NCBI RefSeq assembly: GCF_023101145.1
Contig: NZ_CP073714.1
Location: forward strand, 4,650,001 to 4,714,000
Direction: 5' to 3'
Length of the DNA: 64,000 nucleotides
Source of the DNA: Paenibacillus pabuli
Lineage (GTDB): Bacteria > Bacillota > Bacilli > Paenibacillales > Paenibacillaceae
Below the pieces are notes generated by a model. That model made no database searches, was not told where the DNA came from, and saw nothing but the letters and a program-made list of their open reading frames with translations. Position numbers and translations under genes: made by a program. Of this stretch, positions 28,661-36,339 are shown one piece after another (positions within the stretch are counted from its first letter, which is position 1; the number at the start of each line of letters is the position of its first letter).

Positions 28661-29491
28661 TCAGGCTCCCCTTTCCAGCCTCTTTAGTACAGTACGCATC
28701 CCTGCCCCGTCCATAATGAGGCGAGCGAGTTCAGTCATACTTGCGGCAAAGCTCCCTTTACGAATATCTTTATTGTTGCTTAGACCTTCCAATTGCAAGT
28801 ACGCGGCCGCATCACGACGATTAAAGGCATCCAGAAATCCTGTAGTATACGGCAACACTGATATCGATCCCTTGTATCGAAAACGTCGACGAATATTAGT
28901 AATGCTTGTGCGTGAATGTGGATCATACTTATTCAGTACGACATGCAGCTTTTGATCACTCATACTCTCAGGTCTGATTTTTTCAAAAAAACACTCCAAA
29001 TCCCTCATATTTTGATTCAAGTTCACCACAACGAAGTCCGCGTGTTCCAGCAGAACCGGGGAACTTGTGCCTGCACGATCTGCATCCAGAAGAACCAAAT
29101 CATAATATTCATTGGCTACGTGCAGCAGCCTTTTTAATGTCTCCACATGCTCTTCTTTTGAACGTTCCAATCGGTTAATTCTTCCAGTCAACAAATCCAG
29201 ACGGTCTTTAAGGAGCGGCTTGGTATAATCCCTCAAATTATGCTTATTCAGACTACCGCTGATATGCAGCCGTTCAATCGCATCCCATCCCCCCTCTTCA
29301 AAATTAAAATCCGAACCTGTTTCCCCAATTTCATTGGGGGGAAGGGCAGCTTCTGTGCTACTCCCAACTGGACCAGTATTTACAAGCAAAATTCTTGTCC
29401 TATATTGAAGTGCCATGGCATAGGCGGCGATTAACGCACTTGAGGTGCTGCCTGTTCCAGCAAAAGGACTCCAAAACGTAATAGTGCTCAT
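28661..29491 (-). CDS. TadZ/CpaE-like P-loop protein with degenerate Walker A (second copy)
   Basis: 276 aa, ParA/MinD-like fold. The N-terminal strand-loop reads FWSPFAGTGSTSSALIAAYA, where a ParA member would have a lysine-containing KGGxGKT loop, so ATP binding is probably weak or absent. The later DLVLLDADRAGTSSPVLL resembles the Walker B region. TadZ proteins localise Tad machines to a pole or site. Its last bases overlap the start of the CpaF-like gene region by close spacing (7 bp). It is a paralogue of the preceding 237-aa protein. Confidence 0.65.
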   Translation of the reverse strand: MSTITFWSPFAGTGSTSSALIAAYAMALQYRTRILLVNTGPVGSSTEAALPPNEIGETGSDFNFEEGGWDAIERLHISGSLNKHNLRDYTKPLLKDRLDLLTGRINRLERSKEEHVETLKRLLHVANEYYDLVLLDADRAGTSSPVLLEHADFVVVNLNQNMRDLECFFEKIRPESMSDQKLHVVLNKYDPHSRTSITNIRRRFRYKGSISVLPYTTGFLDAFNRRDAAAYLQLEGLSNNKDIRKGSFAASMTELARLIMDGAGMRTVLKRLERGA

Positions 29492-30201
29492 GCCCTCATC
29501 CTTTCTGCTTCTTTAATAGCCCGCCGACTCTGAACATTTTCCCAACCGGTCAACTGCTCCACTAACCTGCATAGCGACTTTTTATAGTTCCGCGATAATG
29601 GCCCCAGGCGTATCCGGCGATGATGCTCGTTTTCCAGTTTGACTGCTGCGGTCAGTTCATCCCAAGGCAACATCAGCGATTCCCCTGTCCATACAAATGG
29701 ACTACCTTCCAGATACGCCCACAAATATCGAGCTTCCAGTTTGCAATCAACGGCATTGATCAAAATACGCTGGAATGGCAGTTCTGCAGGCAGGGACTGT
29801 TCTTCAAACAAACGCTTTAGCCAGCCTTTACCTCGTTCCAGATTGTAACGTTCATAATCACTGACCCAGACACGGATATCAGCCGTGAGCCATAGATCAC
29901 GTGATGCAAAGTGCGATGTTTCCATATCGTAAAGGACATAATCATAGGTCTCCAATTTCTCGCCACTCGCTTCAAGATGACTTTCAACCGCTGTTGAAGT
30001 TACGAACTGACAGGCAATATCAAAGCCCTCAAACTCTGTAATACGCAGAGATTGCTGACTTCCCCCTGTACCGTATCCATATTTTTGCTGCAATGTTCCA
30101 TCTACAAGTAAGACACGTTTACCGGAGGATGCCAATATTTTGCAAAGGTACAGCATCAGGTCATTTTTCTCGCATAACCCGGCAAAAATCCATATTTGCA
30201 T
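29488..30201 (-). CDS. TadZ/CpaE-like protein without Walker A (first copy)
   Basis: 237 aa from the ATG at 30201 (MQIWIFAGLC), which follows AGGGG; the in-frame TTG nine bases earlier lies almost on that site. The fold resembles the ParA family (VLLVDGTLQQ, DYVLYDMETSHFASRD), but the P-loop position reads FAGLCEKNDLMLYL with no glycine-rich loop or GKT. It overlaps the second TadZ-like gene by four bases. The pair may form a heteromeric localisation or assembly factor; that is inference. Confidence 0.6.
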   Translation of the reverse strand: MQIWIFAGLCEKNDLMLYLCKILASSGKRVLLVDGTLQQKYGYGTGGSQQSLRITEFEGFDIACQFVTSTAVESHLEASGEKLETYDYVLYDMETSHFASRDLWLTADIRVWVSDYERYNLERGKGWLKRLFEEQSLPAELPFQRILINAVDCKLEARYLWAYLEGSPFVWTGESLMLPWDELTAAVKLENEHHRRIRLGPLSRNYKKSLCRLVEQLTGWENVQSRRAIKEAERMRA

Positions 30202-30275
30202 AGCTATCAAAGCCCCTTTTAAATTCTTTTAATCGTTGTTACACGAAGAGAAGAAATGATTGTTTTTCTCGTGTT

Positions 30276-31298
30276 TTACTCCCCGCCCGTCAGCAAGCTT
30301 TTCTGCTCATCCGAACTCGAAGCTGATGCTGAAGAATCATTGCTTTCTGTACCCGTCGTACCGCCACTACCTGAACCGTCATTCCAGATGACCCCATCAG
30401 TAGATGAAGAGTTACTCGCTCCAGGGCGATTATTGTATGAGACGGAAGATTGTGCAACATCCTGCTCCACACCTTGAGATGGCGCAGAGATGGATGCGGA
30501 GAGTGAGCTTTCTAGCGAACTCCTTACTTGCCGTGCCAACTCCACTTCAGCCCGACGCACCAGATTAGGATCACTCTCCAACAGTTTTAACACTTCATTG
30601 TTAGCAGGGTATGTTGGGGTTGCTGGTGTCTGGAACTGTGGTTCTACATAGGTTAAGGCATAGATTGAAGCTTTATGTAAATAGGCATCTACAATTGCAC
30701 TTGAAAGGGACAAGATCTCCTCCTCCGTCATCGTAATCCATAGTGTAGCTGCATTTAATCTTTCGACTTTCTTTTTGGACAGGAGAACGTAGTCTTGACC
30801 CGTTGGAAACTGAATACGAATATCAATGATGTCTCCCTTAGCAAGTGAAGAAGGTAGTAATACAACCTGTAGTTCACGATTTCTTAAATCCGGCGAAGGC
30901 GGGGTATCCTCATACACCATTTCAGTTGTAATGGCTGTTCCTTTTTTTAATTCTATTTTCGCCACTTGACCATCCATCTGCTTGGAGCTCGACCACAGAT
31001 TCCTTGGTGCCTGTGCATCTGGAACGGCTATCAGTTTGATATCCTCGGGCAATATCGACTCTCCTGCTTCAACATCCCGTATAGTTACCCATCCCTGTGC
31101 CCCCGAGTTCCATTGTTGCATCAATTCAGCTTCTTTTTGTTCGTAGACTGATGAGTAACGAGCCTCCACTTCAGCCCTCGTATCACTCATGGTTTTGACA
31201 TTGTAAATGACATATGCCCCAAACAACAGACCAATTGCTCCTGCTCCCGTCAGTCCGGCATATATCAGTTGACGGCTTTGTTTTCGTAATTTAGACAA
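30276..31298 (-). CDS. CpaB/RcpC-like SAF-domain protein
   Basis: 340 aa: an N-terminal membrane helix (AGLTGAGAIGLLFGAYVIYNV), a coiled segment and a SAF domain at about residues 65-130 (VTIRDVEAGESILPEDIKL, VAKIELKKGTAITTEMV). A second RcpC-like domain follows, and then a long Ser/Gly-rich tail of about 100 residues. CpaB proteins are assembly factors of Tad pili; in a Gram-positive cell without a secretin the SAF domain may bind wall polymers, which is inference. It lies 26 bp downstream of the kinase-fusion gene. Confidence 0.75.
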   Translation of the reverse strand: MSKLRKQSRQLIYAGLTGAGAIGLLFGAYVIYNVKTMSDTRAEVEARYSSVYEQKEAELMQQWNSGAQGWVTIRDVEAGESILPEDIKLIAVPDAQAPRNLWSSSKQMDGQVAKIELKKGTAITTEMVYEDTPPSPDLRNRELQVVLLPSSLAKGDIIDIRIQFPTGQDYVLLSKKKVERLNAATLWITMTEEEILSLSSAIVDAYLHKASIYALTYVEPQFQTPATPTYPANNEVLKLLESDPNLVRRAEVELARQVRSSLESSLSASISAPSQGVEQDVAQSSVSYNNRPGASNSSSTDGVIWNDGSGSGGTTGTESNDSSASASSSDEQKSLLTGGE

Positions 31299-31324
31299 AA
31301 GAGGCTCTCCTTTCGCAATTTCTT

Positions 31325-32803
31325 CTAATCATGTACTCTTCTTCTTGCAAAGAGTGAACGTTTCTTGGGAAGCTGCCCCATCAAATGAGTCAGAATATGA
31401 GCAAAAACCTTATCCATCTGCGGTTCCCGATCAAAAGGATCGATATGTAAAGGCAGACCATAGACACTGGAAGTATCCAACGTTTTGCGCATCCGCTGAA
31501 CGGCGTCAGATGCTGCAAGTGGCAGGCAGTAAATCCATTTGTCTCTCGGGTACCGATTGTGTGAACGGACAAAAGCTCCAATCTCTGCTTGTCTCCATTC
31601 GGCACCAGAACCAATAACAATGGGCAGATCTGCTCTGAGAAACTCTTCGAGCCGGTTCTGATCTTGACCACTGCCCAGATCCATCACAATGAACTGATAG
31701 CTGCCTCCTAATAAAGACAGGATGTCTGCTCTTCCTGATTGTTTCCAATAATGCACGCCATCCACTGCAAACTGTCTGCCTGCTGGCACGGGTTTACCTG
31801 CATGCGCCACTTGTTGAATTCGTGCAAACGATTGGGAACGTGGTGACATCTCGATTATGGCTACTTTGAAATTCTGCCGCTCCAGATAGTGACTGATGGC
31901 TATGGCCGTATGCGTAACCCCAACTCCGGATGATGCCCCTGTCAAAGCGATCACTCTGGTCCCTCCGCTTATCGTCACCGTCGTTTCTAAACTACCAGCT
32001 GTTATTCCCGGTCTGCGCAGCATCTCCTTACGAACTTCATCAGCAGATTGAAAGCGCTCATTTGGATTCAGTCGTAACAACCTTCTCGCAACAGGAATAT
32101 AAGTACGAGGTACATCACTGCGAACGGAACTCTCTACTCCCTGAATCCATTCCGTATAAGCTCCACAAGTCATGAGATAGAGCAGCAATGCTCCAAGCCC
32201 ATACAGGTCAGAACGAGCATCCGTCTGTCCTGAACCATATTGTTCCGGTGCTGCGAAACCTGCCGTTCCCAATTTAACCGTATCATCGACGCTTTGTGCT
32301 TTATAGCTCCTTGCTATCCCAAAATCAATCAGTCTGACTTCATGTTCCGGAGTAATCATAATGTTGGATGGTTTTAAATCCCGATAGATGACAGGCGGGT
32401 CCAGACTGTGCAAATAACTTAATACATCCAGCAACTGGAGCACAAACTCCGTCATATGTTCAAGCGGAATCTTCCCTCGACATTGCTTGAAATACTCACC
32501 AAGTGTCAATCCCTCGATATACTCCATCACAAGATACGTATACCCGTGCTCATCCGGGACAAAAAAATCTACGATTTGTGGCAATCTGGGATGTCTCAGA
32601 GATGTAAGGAGAGCAGCTTCCGACTCCATACTGCCTTCGTATGGCATCGCCGTCACGCTTTCTTTGATCGCCCAGGTTTTACCCGGTAACTTCAAATCCT
32701 CCGCTTCATATACATGACTCATTCCACCCGATCCGAGAATGGACACGATACGATATCTTCCTCCCAGCAGGCTTCCGCGTTCGAGCCTGGCCGGATGTCT
32801 CAT
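31325..32803 (-). CDS. Hanks-type Ser/Thr kinase fused to a ParA-like P-loop domain
   Basis: 492 aa from the ATG at 32803, which follows AAGGAGGAGTACAT. Residues 15-270 are a kinase: glycine loop LGSGGMSHVY, Lys47 in WAIKES, catalytic loop IYRDLKPSN (Tyr for His) near residue 139, DFG in LIDFGIAR near 160, then AAPEQYG. From about residue 275 the chain continues as a ParA/TadZ-like NTPase domain starting VIALTGASSGVGVTHTAIA, a P-loop that lacks the usual lysine. No membrane helix or PASTA repeats. It is the first gene of the Tad-like operon and presumably controls or localises the machine. The domain boundary is approximate; the fusion itself is directly visible. Confidence 0.85.
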   Translation of the reverse strand: MRHPARLERGSLLGGRYRIVSILGSGGMSHVYEAEDLKLPGKTWAIKESVTAMPYEGSMESEAALLTSLRHPRLPQIVDFFVPDEHGYTYLVMEYIEGLTLGEYFKQCRGKIPLEHMTEFVLQLLDVLSYLHSLDPPVIYRDLKPSNIMITPEHEVRLIDFGIARSYKAQSVDDTVKLGTAGFAAPEQYGSGQTDARSDLYGLGALLLYLMTCGAYTEWIQGVESSVRSDVPRTYIPVARRLLRLNPNERFQSADEVRKEMLRRPGITAGSLETTVTISGGTRVIALTGASSGVGVTHTAIAISHYLERQNFKVAIIEMSPRSQSFARIQQVAHAGKPVPAGRQFAVDGVHYWKQSGRADILSLLGGSYQFIVMDLGSGQDQNRLEEFLRADLPIVIGSGAEWRQAEIGAFVRSHNRYPRDKWIYCLPLAASDAVQRMRKTLDTSSVYGLPLHIDPFDREPQMDKVFAHILTHLMGQLPKKRSLFARRRVHD

Positions 32804-32828
32804 ATGTACTCCTCCTTGTATGCATAAC

Positions 32829-32898
32829 AAAAAAGGGAAAGCTTCTCCGAAGCGGAACAGACCGGATATCCGGACTTTTCACTTCGGGATGCTTTCCC
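32829..32898 (-). terminator. Leader terminator/attenuator before the Tad-like operon
   Basis: Nested stem on the minus strand: outer GGGAAAGC/GCTTTCCC, middle CCGAAG/CTTCGG and an inner palindrome CCGGATATCCGG, followed by six T. The T-run ends only about 25 bases before the kinase start codon, whose AAGGAGG follows at once. The promoter at 32927-32956 lies upstream of the hairpin, so transcription of the whole operon must pass this terminator. Confidence 0.75.
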
Positions 32899-32926
32899 TC
32901 AACTTGTTATGGTTAATATTGGTATC

Positions 32927-32956
32927 ATTATAGTATAGACAATAAGGTATTGTAAA
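32927..32956 (-). promoter_or_regulatory. Promoter of the Tad-like operon
   Basis: TTTACA (32951-32956) and TATAAT (32927-32932) on the minus strand with an 18-bp spacer. It gives a leader of roughly 115 nt before the kinase start, containing the nested terminator. Confidence 0.65.
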
Positions 32957-32981
32957 GCATAAATTTAATGCCTTTAATAAC

Positions 32982-34031
32982 TTAATACTTAATCATATAT
33001 AGCGTTATTTCTTCACGGTTGTGAAACAACTGTTTGGAACGCTGGATCTGCATCCGGGAGCGCTCAAATGTATCAATGACTTCTTTAATCAACGCAAGTG
33101 GTTTTTTATGCAGTAACTTCACTGTCACAACGGCTGTTCCTCCCGATTGGAGGCTATACAACAGGTCCGATATAAGACGGCTCATCAGTTTGGGGCTCCA
33201 GCTCATATCACATACGAGCAGATCAAATTCCCCTTCACGGAAACGTACATCACCTGCATTTTTTTTCAAAAAGGTAAGTTTGGGCGATTCCAGCAGGGTC
33301 GCATCCATCTTGGCCGGATCAACAGCTGTAACTTCAAGCCCCCGCTCTAGCAGGAAAGAGGTCCAACCACCTGGTGCAGCACCGATGTCCAATGCTTTGT
33401 GAAAAGAAGTAAAGTCGATACCAAATGTCTGCTCCGCTTCAAGCAATTTGAATTTAGCCCGCGAGATTTGGCCCTCTTCCTTCTGAAAACGAACTGCTCC
33501 GCCACTCCAGTCCGACAGATTTTGATCAGGTCTGGATACACCGGCATATAACATGTCATCCGCAACGAAAACAGATATAACATGATCCGCATCACGGACA
33601 ACCCACTCACATCCAAGGTCATCCAGCTTATCGGTCAACACCTGTTTTAAAGAAGCAGCGTTCTCCTGCCAGAAGGCACCTTCGGTTTTACGAACTTGTA
33701 ATGCAACTTTAGTGCCTGTTAACTCCGTATGGTTCAACACAAATGAAATCAATTTTTCCATTGCTTGCGCTGATTCTTCCGTATTTTCCTGAAATTGAAC
33801 AGGTTGAATATGACGTAAAAACGTCGGGCTTTCTTCCAAAAGCTTGATCGCTACCTCTTCTTCCGCAATCGGAAGACCGGCAAGCAGAATCTCACCTGGT
33901 ACGAGTACCGTGCTCTTTACTGCCCCAAACGTACGGCGCAATTCCTCCTGAGCATAGGGCGCAAAGCCATGATTGGCTGTGCAGATAAAACGGGAGAAGT
34001 CTCCTTCACCCCAAGATGACTGTGTACTCAA
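32982..34031 (-). CDS. RlmM-like 2'-O-ribose RNA methyltransferase
   Basis: 349 aa, S-adenosylmethionine-dependent methylase with an N-terminal THUMP-like region (about residues 15-150) and an FtsJ/RrmJ-type catalytic domain. The SAM loop is ALDIGAAPGGWTSFL near residue 220. The catalytic K-D-K-E set is suggested by RAKFKLLE, VCDMSWSP, VTVKLLHK and the terminal EEITLYMI. The layout is that of RlmM, which modifies C2498 of 23S rRNA in gammaproteobacteria; the exact target here is not shown. It is the last gene of the repair operon, 6 bp after the ABC ATPase gene. Confidence 0.8.
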   Translation of the reverse strand: MSTQSSWGEGDFSRFICTANHGFAPYAQEELRRTFGAVKSTVLVPGEILLAGLPIAEEEVAIKLLEESPTFLRHIQPVQFQENTEESAQAMEKLISFVLNHTELTGTKVALQVRKTEGAFWQENAASLKQVLTDKLDDLGCEWVVRDADHVISVFVADDMLYAGVSRPDQNLSDWSGGAVRFQKEEGQISRAKFKLLEAEQTFGIDFTSFHKALDIGAAPGGWTSFLLERGLEVTAVDPAKMDATLLESPKLTFLKKNAGDVRFREGEFDLLVCDMSWSPKLMSRLISDLLYSLQSGGTAVVTVKLLHKKPLALIKEVIDTFERSRMQIQRSKQLFHNREEITLYMIKY

Positions 34032-34037
34032 ATTGTG

Positions 34038-34817
34038 TTACCCTCCAGAACGTACGCGGATCCAGGGACGTCCATCATGCCATTGAATATCAACCGGAAC
34101 ATCGTACGTATGCTTAATTGTATCTTGTGTTAAAACTTCATGTTTAGGCCCTGCCGCAGCAATACGTCCATCGCGGATCAAGGCCACATGTGTGAACAAA
34201 GGTACGATCTCTTCAACGTGATGCGTTACATAAACAACAGTAATATTACGCTTACGCAGACGATCGATTTCGGCCAACATTTTCTCACGTTCATACAGAT
34301 CGAGTCCGGCACAAGGCTCGTCCATAATCAACAGTTTGGGATCTGCCATCAATGAACGAGCCAGCATTACTTTTTTGCGCTCCCCTTGAGAAAGGGTGCC
34401 GAGCGGATGATTAGCCAGTTTTGCAAAGCCCATTTCATCAAGCAGATTCATCGCTTTGGCTTTCACATCATCAGGAATCGTTTGATAGAAACGCAAAAAA
34501 GCATAAGCTCCTGTTGCGACAACTTCCCATACAGGATCTCGGAGTGTCAGTTTCTCAATCAAGGTCTGACTGATATAACCAATTTCTTTCCGAACCTCCC
34601 GAACGTCGCATTGACCGTACAGGTTGCCTAATACTTCAATACGCCCCTGGCTTGGAAACATATATCCATTCATCATTTCCAGCAGCGTTGTTTTACCTGA
34701 ACCATTGCGCCCGAGAATCACCCAATGCTCGCCTTCTTTAACATGCAGTTGGACGTCATCCAGAATCTGATTGTCTTCCCGTCTTAGAGAGACATGCTCC
34801 ATCGAGATTATACTCAT
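34038..34817 (-). CDS. ABC transporter ATP-binding protein, YlmA type
   Basis: Single ABC ATPase domain, 259 aa. Walker A is GRNGSGKTTLLEMM, signature LSQGERKKVML, Walker B LLIMDEPCAGLD and the H-loop VTHHVEE. No permease gene is adjacent, so its membrane partner, if any, is elsewhere. Sequence and lone context resemble B. subtilis YlmA. It overlaps the thioredoxin gene by four bases and is part of the long repair operon. The function is not inferable beyond ATP hydrolysis. Confidence 0.85.
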   Translation of the reverse strand: MSIISMEHVSLRREDNQILDDVQLHVKEGEHWVILGRNGSGKTTLLEMMNGYMFPSQGRIEVLGNLYGQCDVREVRKEIGYISQTLIEKLTLRDPVWEVVATGAYAFLRFYQTIPDDVKAKAMNLLDEMGFAKLANHPLGTLSQGERKKVMLARSLMADPKLLIMDEPCAGLDLYEREKMLAEIDRLRKRNITVVYVTHHVEEIVPLFTHVALIRDGRIAAAGPKHEVLTQDTIKHTYDVPVDIQWHDGRPWIRVRSGG

Positions 34818-35131
34818 TTTAGCACCGCCTTCCGGATTTCCCCTAACAGATGCTCGACAGAGTTCATCCGATATACCATTCTGGGCACATCATGTTCCCC
34901 ATCAAACAGCATAACCGCAGGCACGCTCGAAATCTGAAATTGCTGCACAAGTTCAGGGATATCGTGAATATTCATCTCGGTCAAAATCCCCTCGGGCAGC
35001 AAATGCTCGGCAATCTCAAGCATTCGACGTGCTGCTGCACAAGTTCCGCATAGCGGAGTATAAATAAATACAGCCTGAGGCATGCCTTCCCATACACCAC
35101 GCATTAACATTTTGGTCGTTATCGGCTTCAT
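34814..35131 (-). CDS. Thioredoxin family protein
   Basis: 105 aa, single thioredoxin-like domain, no signal peptide. The active site TPLCGTCAAARRML has a CGTC pair instead of the WCGPC of true thioredoxin, and SVPAVMLF supplies the cis-proline loop. It could reduce cytoplasmic disulfides or protect operon partners from oxidation; the substrate is unknown. Start and stop overlap both neighbours by one to four bases. Confidence 0.85.
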   Translation of the reverse strand: MKPITTKMLMRGVWEGMPQAVFIYTPLCGTCAAARRMLEIAEHLLPEGILTEMNIHDIPELVQQFQISSVPAVMLFDGEHDVPRMVYRMNSVEHLLGEIRKAVLK

Positions 35132-35469
35132 CAGCTTTCTTCTCCTGCAGCAACACGAAGCATAACCTCACCCGACATCGGACCGTTATGGACGGTAACA
35201 GAGTCTGGTTTATTGCTGTACAACAATTCGTACATTTGACGTTTGCCATACATGCTGGACGTGTGCAAATAGATCTGGCGTGGAAACAAACCTTCCCGGA
35301 CGATCGAAGCAGCAACTTCTCCTCCATTCGGGGAGTCTGGGCCCAGTTCATAATCCAGGGATAGAATATCCACGTCACCTTCTCTAAGCAGCATCAGGCA
35401 TTCTTCTGCATTGGTAGCCAGAACAAACCCTTTCGGACATGACCGGTAATCATCCAAAAAAACATGCAT
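35131..35469 (-). CDS. Cyclic-phosphate-processing receiver-like (cREC) protein
   Basis: 112 aa from the ATG at 35469 (MHVFLDDYR), which has GGAG eight bases upstream. The fold is receiver-like: acidic pair in FLDDYRSCP, Asp in ILSLDYELG, and the late strand QIYLHTSS. There is no output domain. It matches the small stand-alone receiver family that comparative genomics linked to cyclic-phosphate RNA end processing; biochemical proof for this member is lacking. It lies in an operon with DNA repair and thioredoxin genes, and no histidine kinase is nearby. Confidence 0.7.
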   Translation of the reverse strand: MHVFLDDYRSCPKGFVLATNAEECLMLLREGDVDILSLDYELGPDSPNGGEVAASIVREGLFPRQIYLHTSSMYGKRQMYELLYSNKPDSVTVHNGPMSGEVMLRVAAGEES

Positions 35470-35490
35470 TACAATCGCTCCTCTCCCCAT

Positions 35491-36339
35491 TTAAAGCCAG
35501 GAACGCATGAGCTCAATGTCACCACGATGTGTTCCATCTTCGCCTGATTCGGTCTCCAGCACAACGACAGCTTGCCGAAATTCAGGCGCACTTAAAAGTT
35601 CCTGCATCGCTTCTGTTCCTATAAAACCCTGTCCGATCCTTGCATGTCTGTCCTTGCATGAACCGGAAGGATATTTTGAATCATTAAAGTGAACAGCCGC
35701 AAGAGCATCCCAGTATCCAAGCAGTCTGCCATTCTCAAGCATCGATGCCTCATTACCTGTCGTCCACATGCCTGAAGCAAAAGCATGACACGTGTCAAAA
35801 CAAAAAGCAATATGTTCGGGGTACCGGCTTAGCTTCCGAATCTGAATCAATTCTTCCATCGTCGTACCCATGGAGCCATGATCTCCAGCCTGATTTTCAA
35901 GCAGAACCTTTGCCTGTCCATTCCAATCTGCTAAGGCAGTGTCCAGACAGGATATGAGATTCTGATATCCTTCGAGTGGTTCATTACTCTTGAGATGTCC
36001 AAAGTGAACTACAGTCCCAACTGAACCGCAGGCATCTGCAATAAGCAAATCATTTTGAATCGATGCGATGGTTGCATGAAAACCCGCCTCTCCTCGGGTT
36101 TTACCCAAAGCCGGATTCGTCGGATAGGGTGAGTGGGCAATGGAAGAAATCCCCTGCTTTTCACACCAATCCCGACACTGTTCAGCATCTTTGAGGTCCA
36201 GCTCTTTTAAGCCAAGGCTCCGTGGGTTCTTCGGAAAATATTGAAATGCTGTAGCTCCCATCTCATATGCCCGCTTGGCTGCCTGAAGAAATCCGCCTCT
36301 GGTGCTGACATGTGCCCCGATTCCGCTTTTAGGCCTCAT
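35491..36339 (-). CDS. nfo: Endonuclease IV-like AP endonuclease
   Basis: 282 aa from the ATG at 36339; the open frame extends further but overlaps the glycosylase gene deeply. AP endonucleases of this class cut 5' of abasic sites with three zinc ions. Metal ligands are visible: HFGHLKS, LLENQAGDHGSM, FCFDTCHAFASG, HFNDSKYPSGSCKDRH and VLETESG. The start overlaps the glycosylase gene stop by 11 bases with no strong ribosome site, so translation is probably coupled to it. Glycosylase plus AP endonuclease make a natural base-excision pair. Confidence 0.92.
   Translation of the reverse strand: MRPKSGIGAHVSTRGGFLQAAKRAYEMGATAFQYFPKNPRSLGLKELDLKDAEQCRDWCEKQGISSIAHSPYPTNPALGKTRGEAGFHATIASIQNDLLIADACGSVGTVVHFGHLKSNEPLEGYQNLISCLDTALADWNGQAKVLLENQAGDHGSMGTTMEELIQIRKLSRYPEHIAFCFDTCHAFASGMWTTGNEASMLENGRLLGYWDALAAVHFNDSKYPSGSCKDRHARIGQGFIGTEAMQELLSAPEFRQAVVVLETESGEDGTHRGDIELMRSWL

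Noticed and set aside
32829-32898. Possible c-di-GMP or other known riboswitch aptamer in the Tad leader
   Set aside because: None of the conserved aptamer core motifs I know are present; only the nested stem and T-run are supported.
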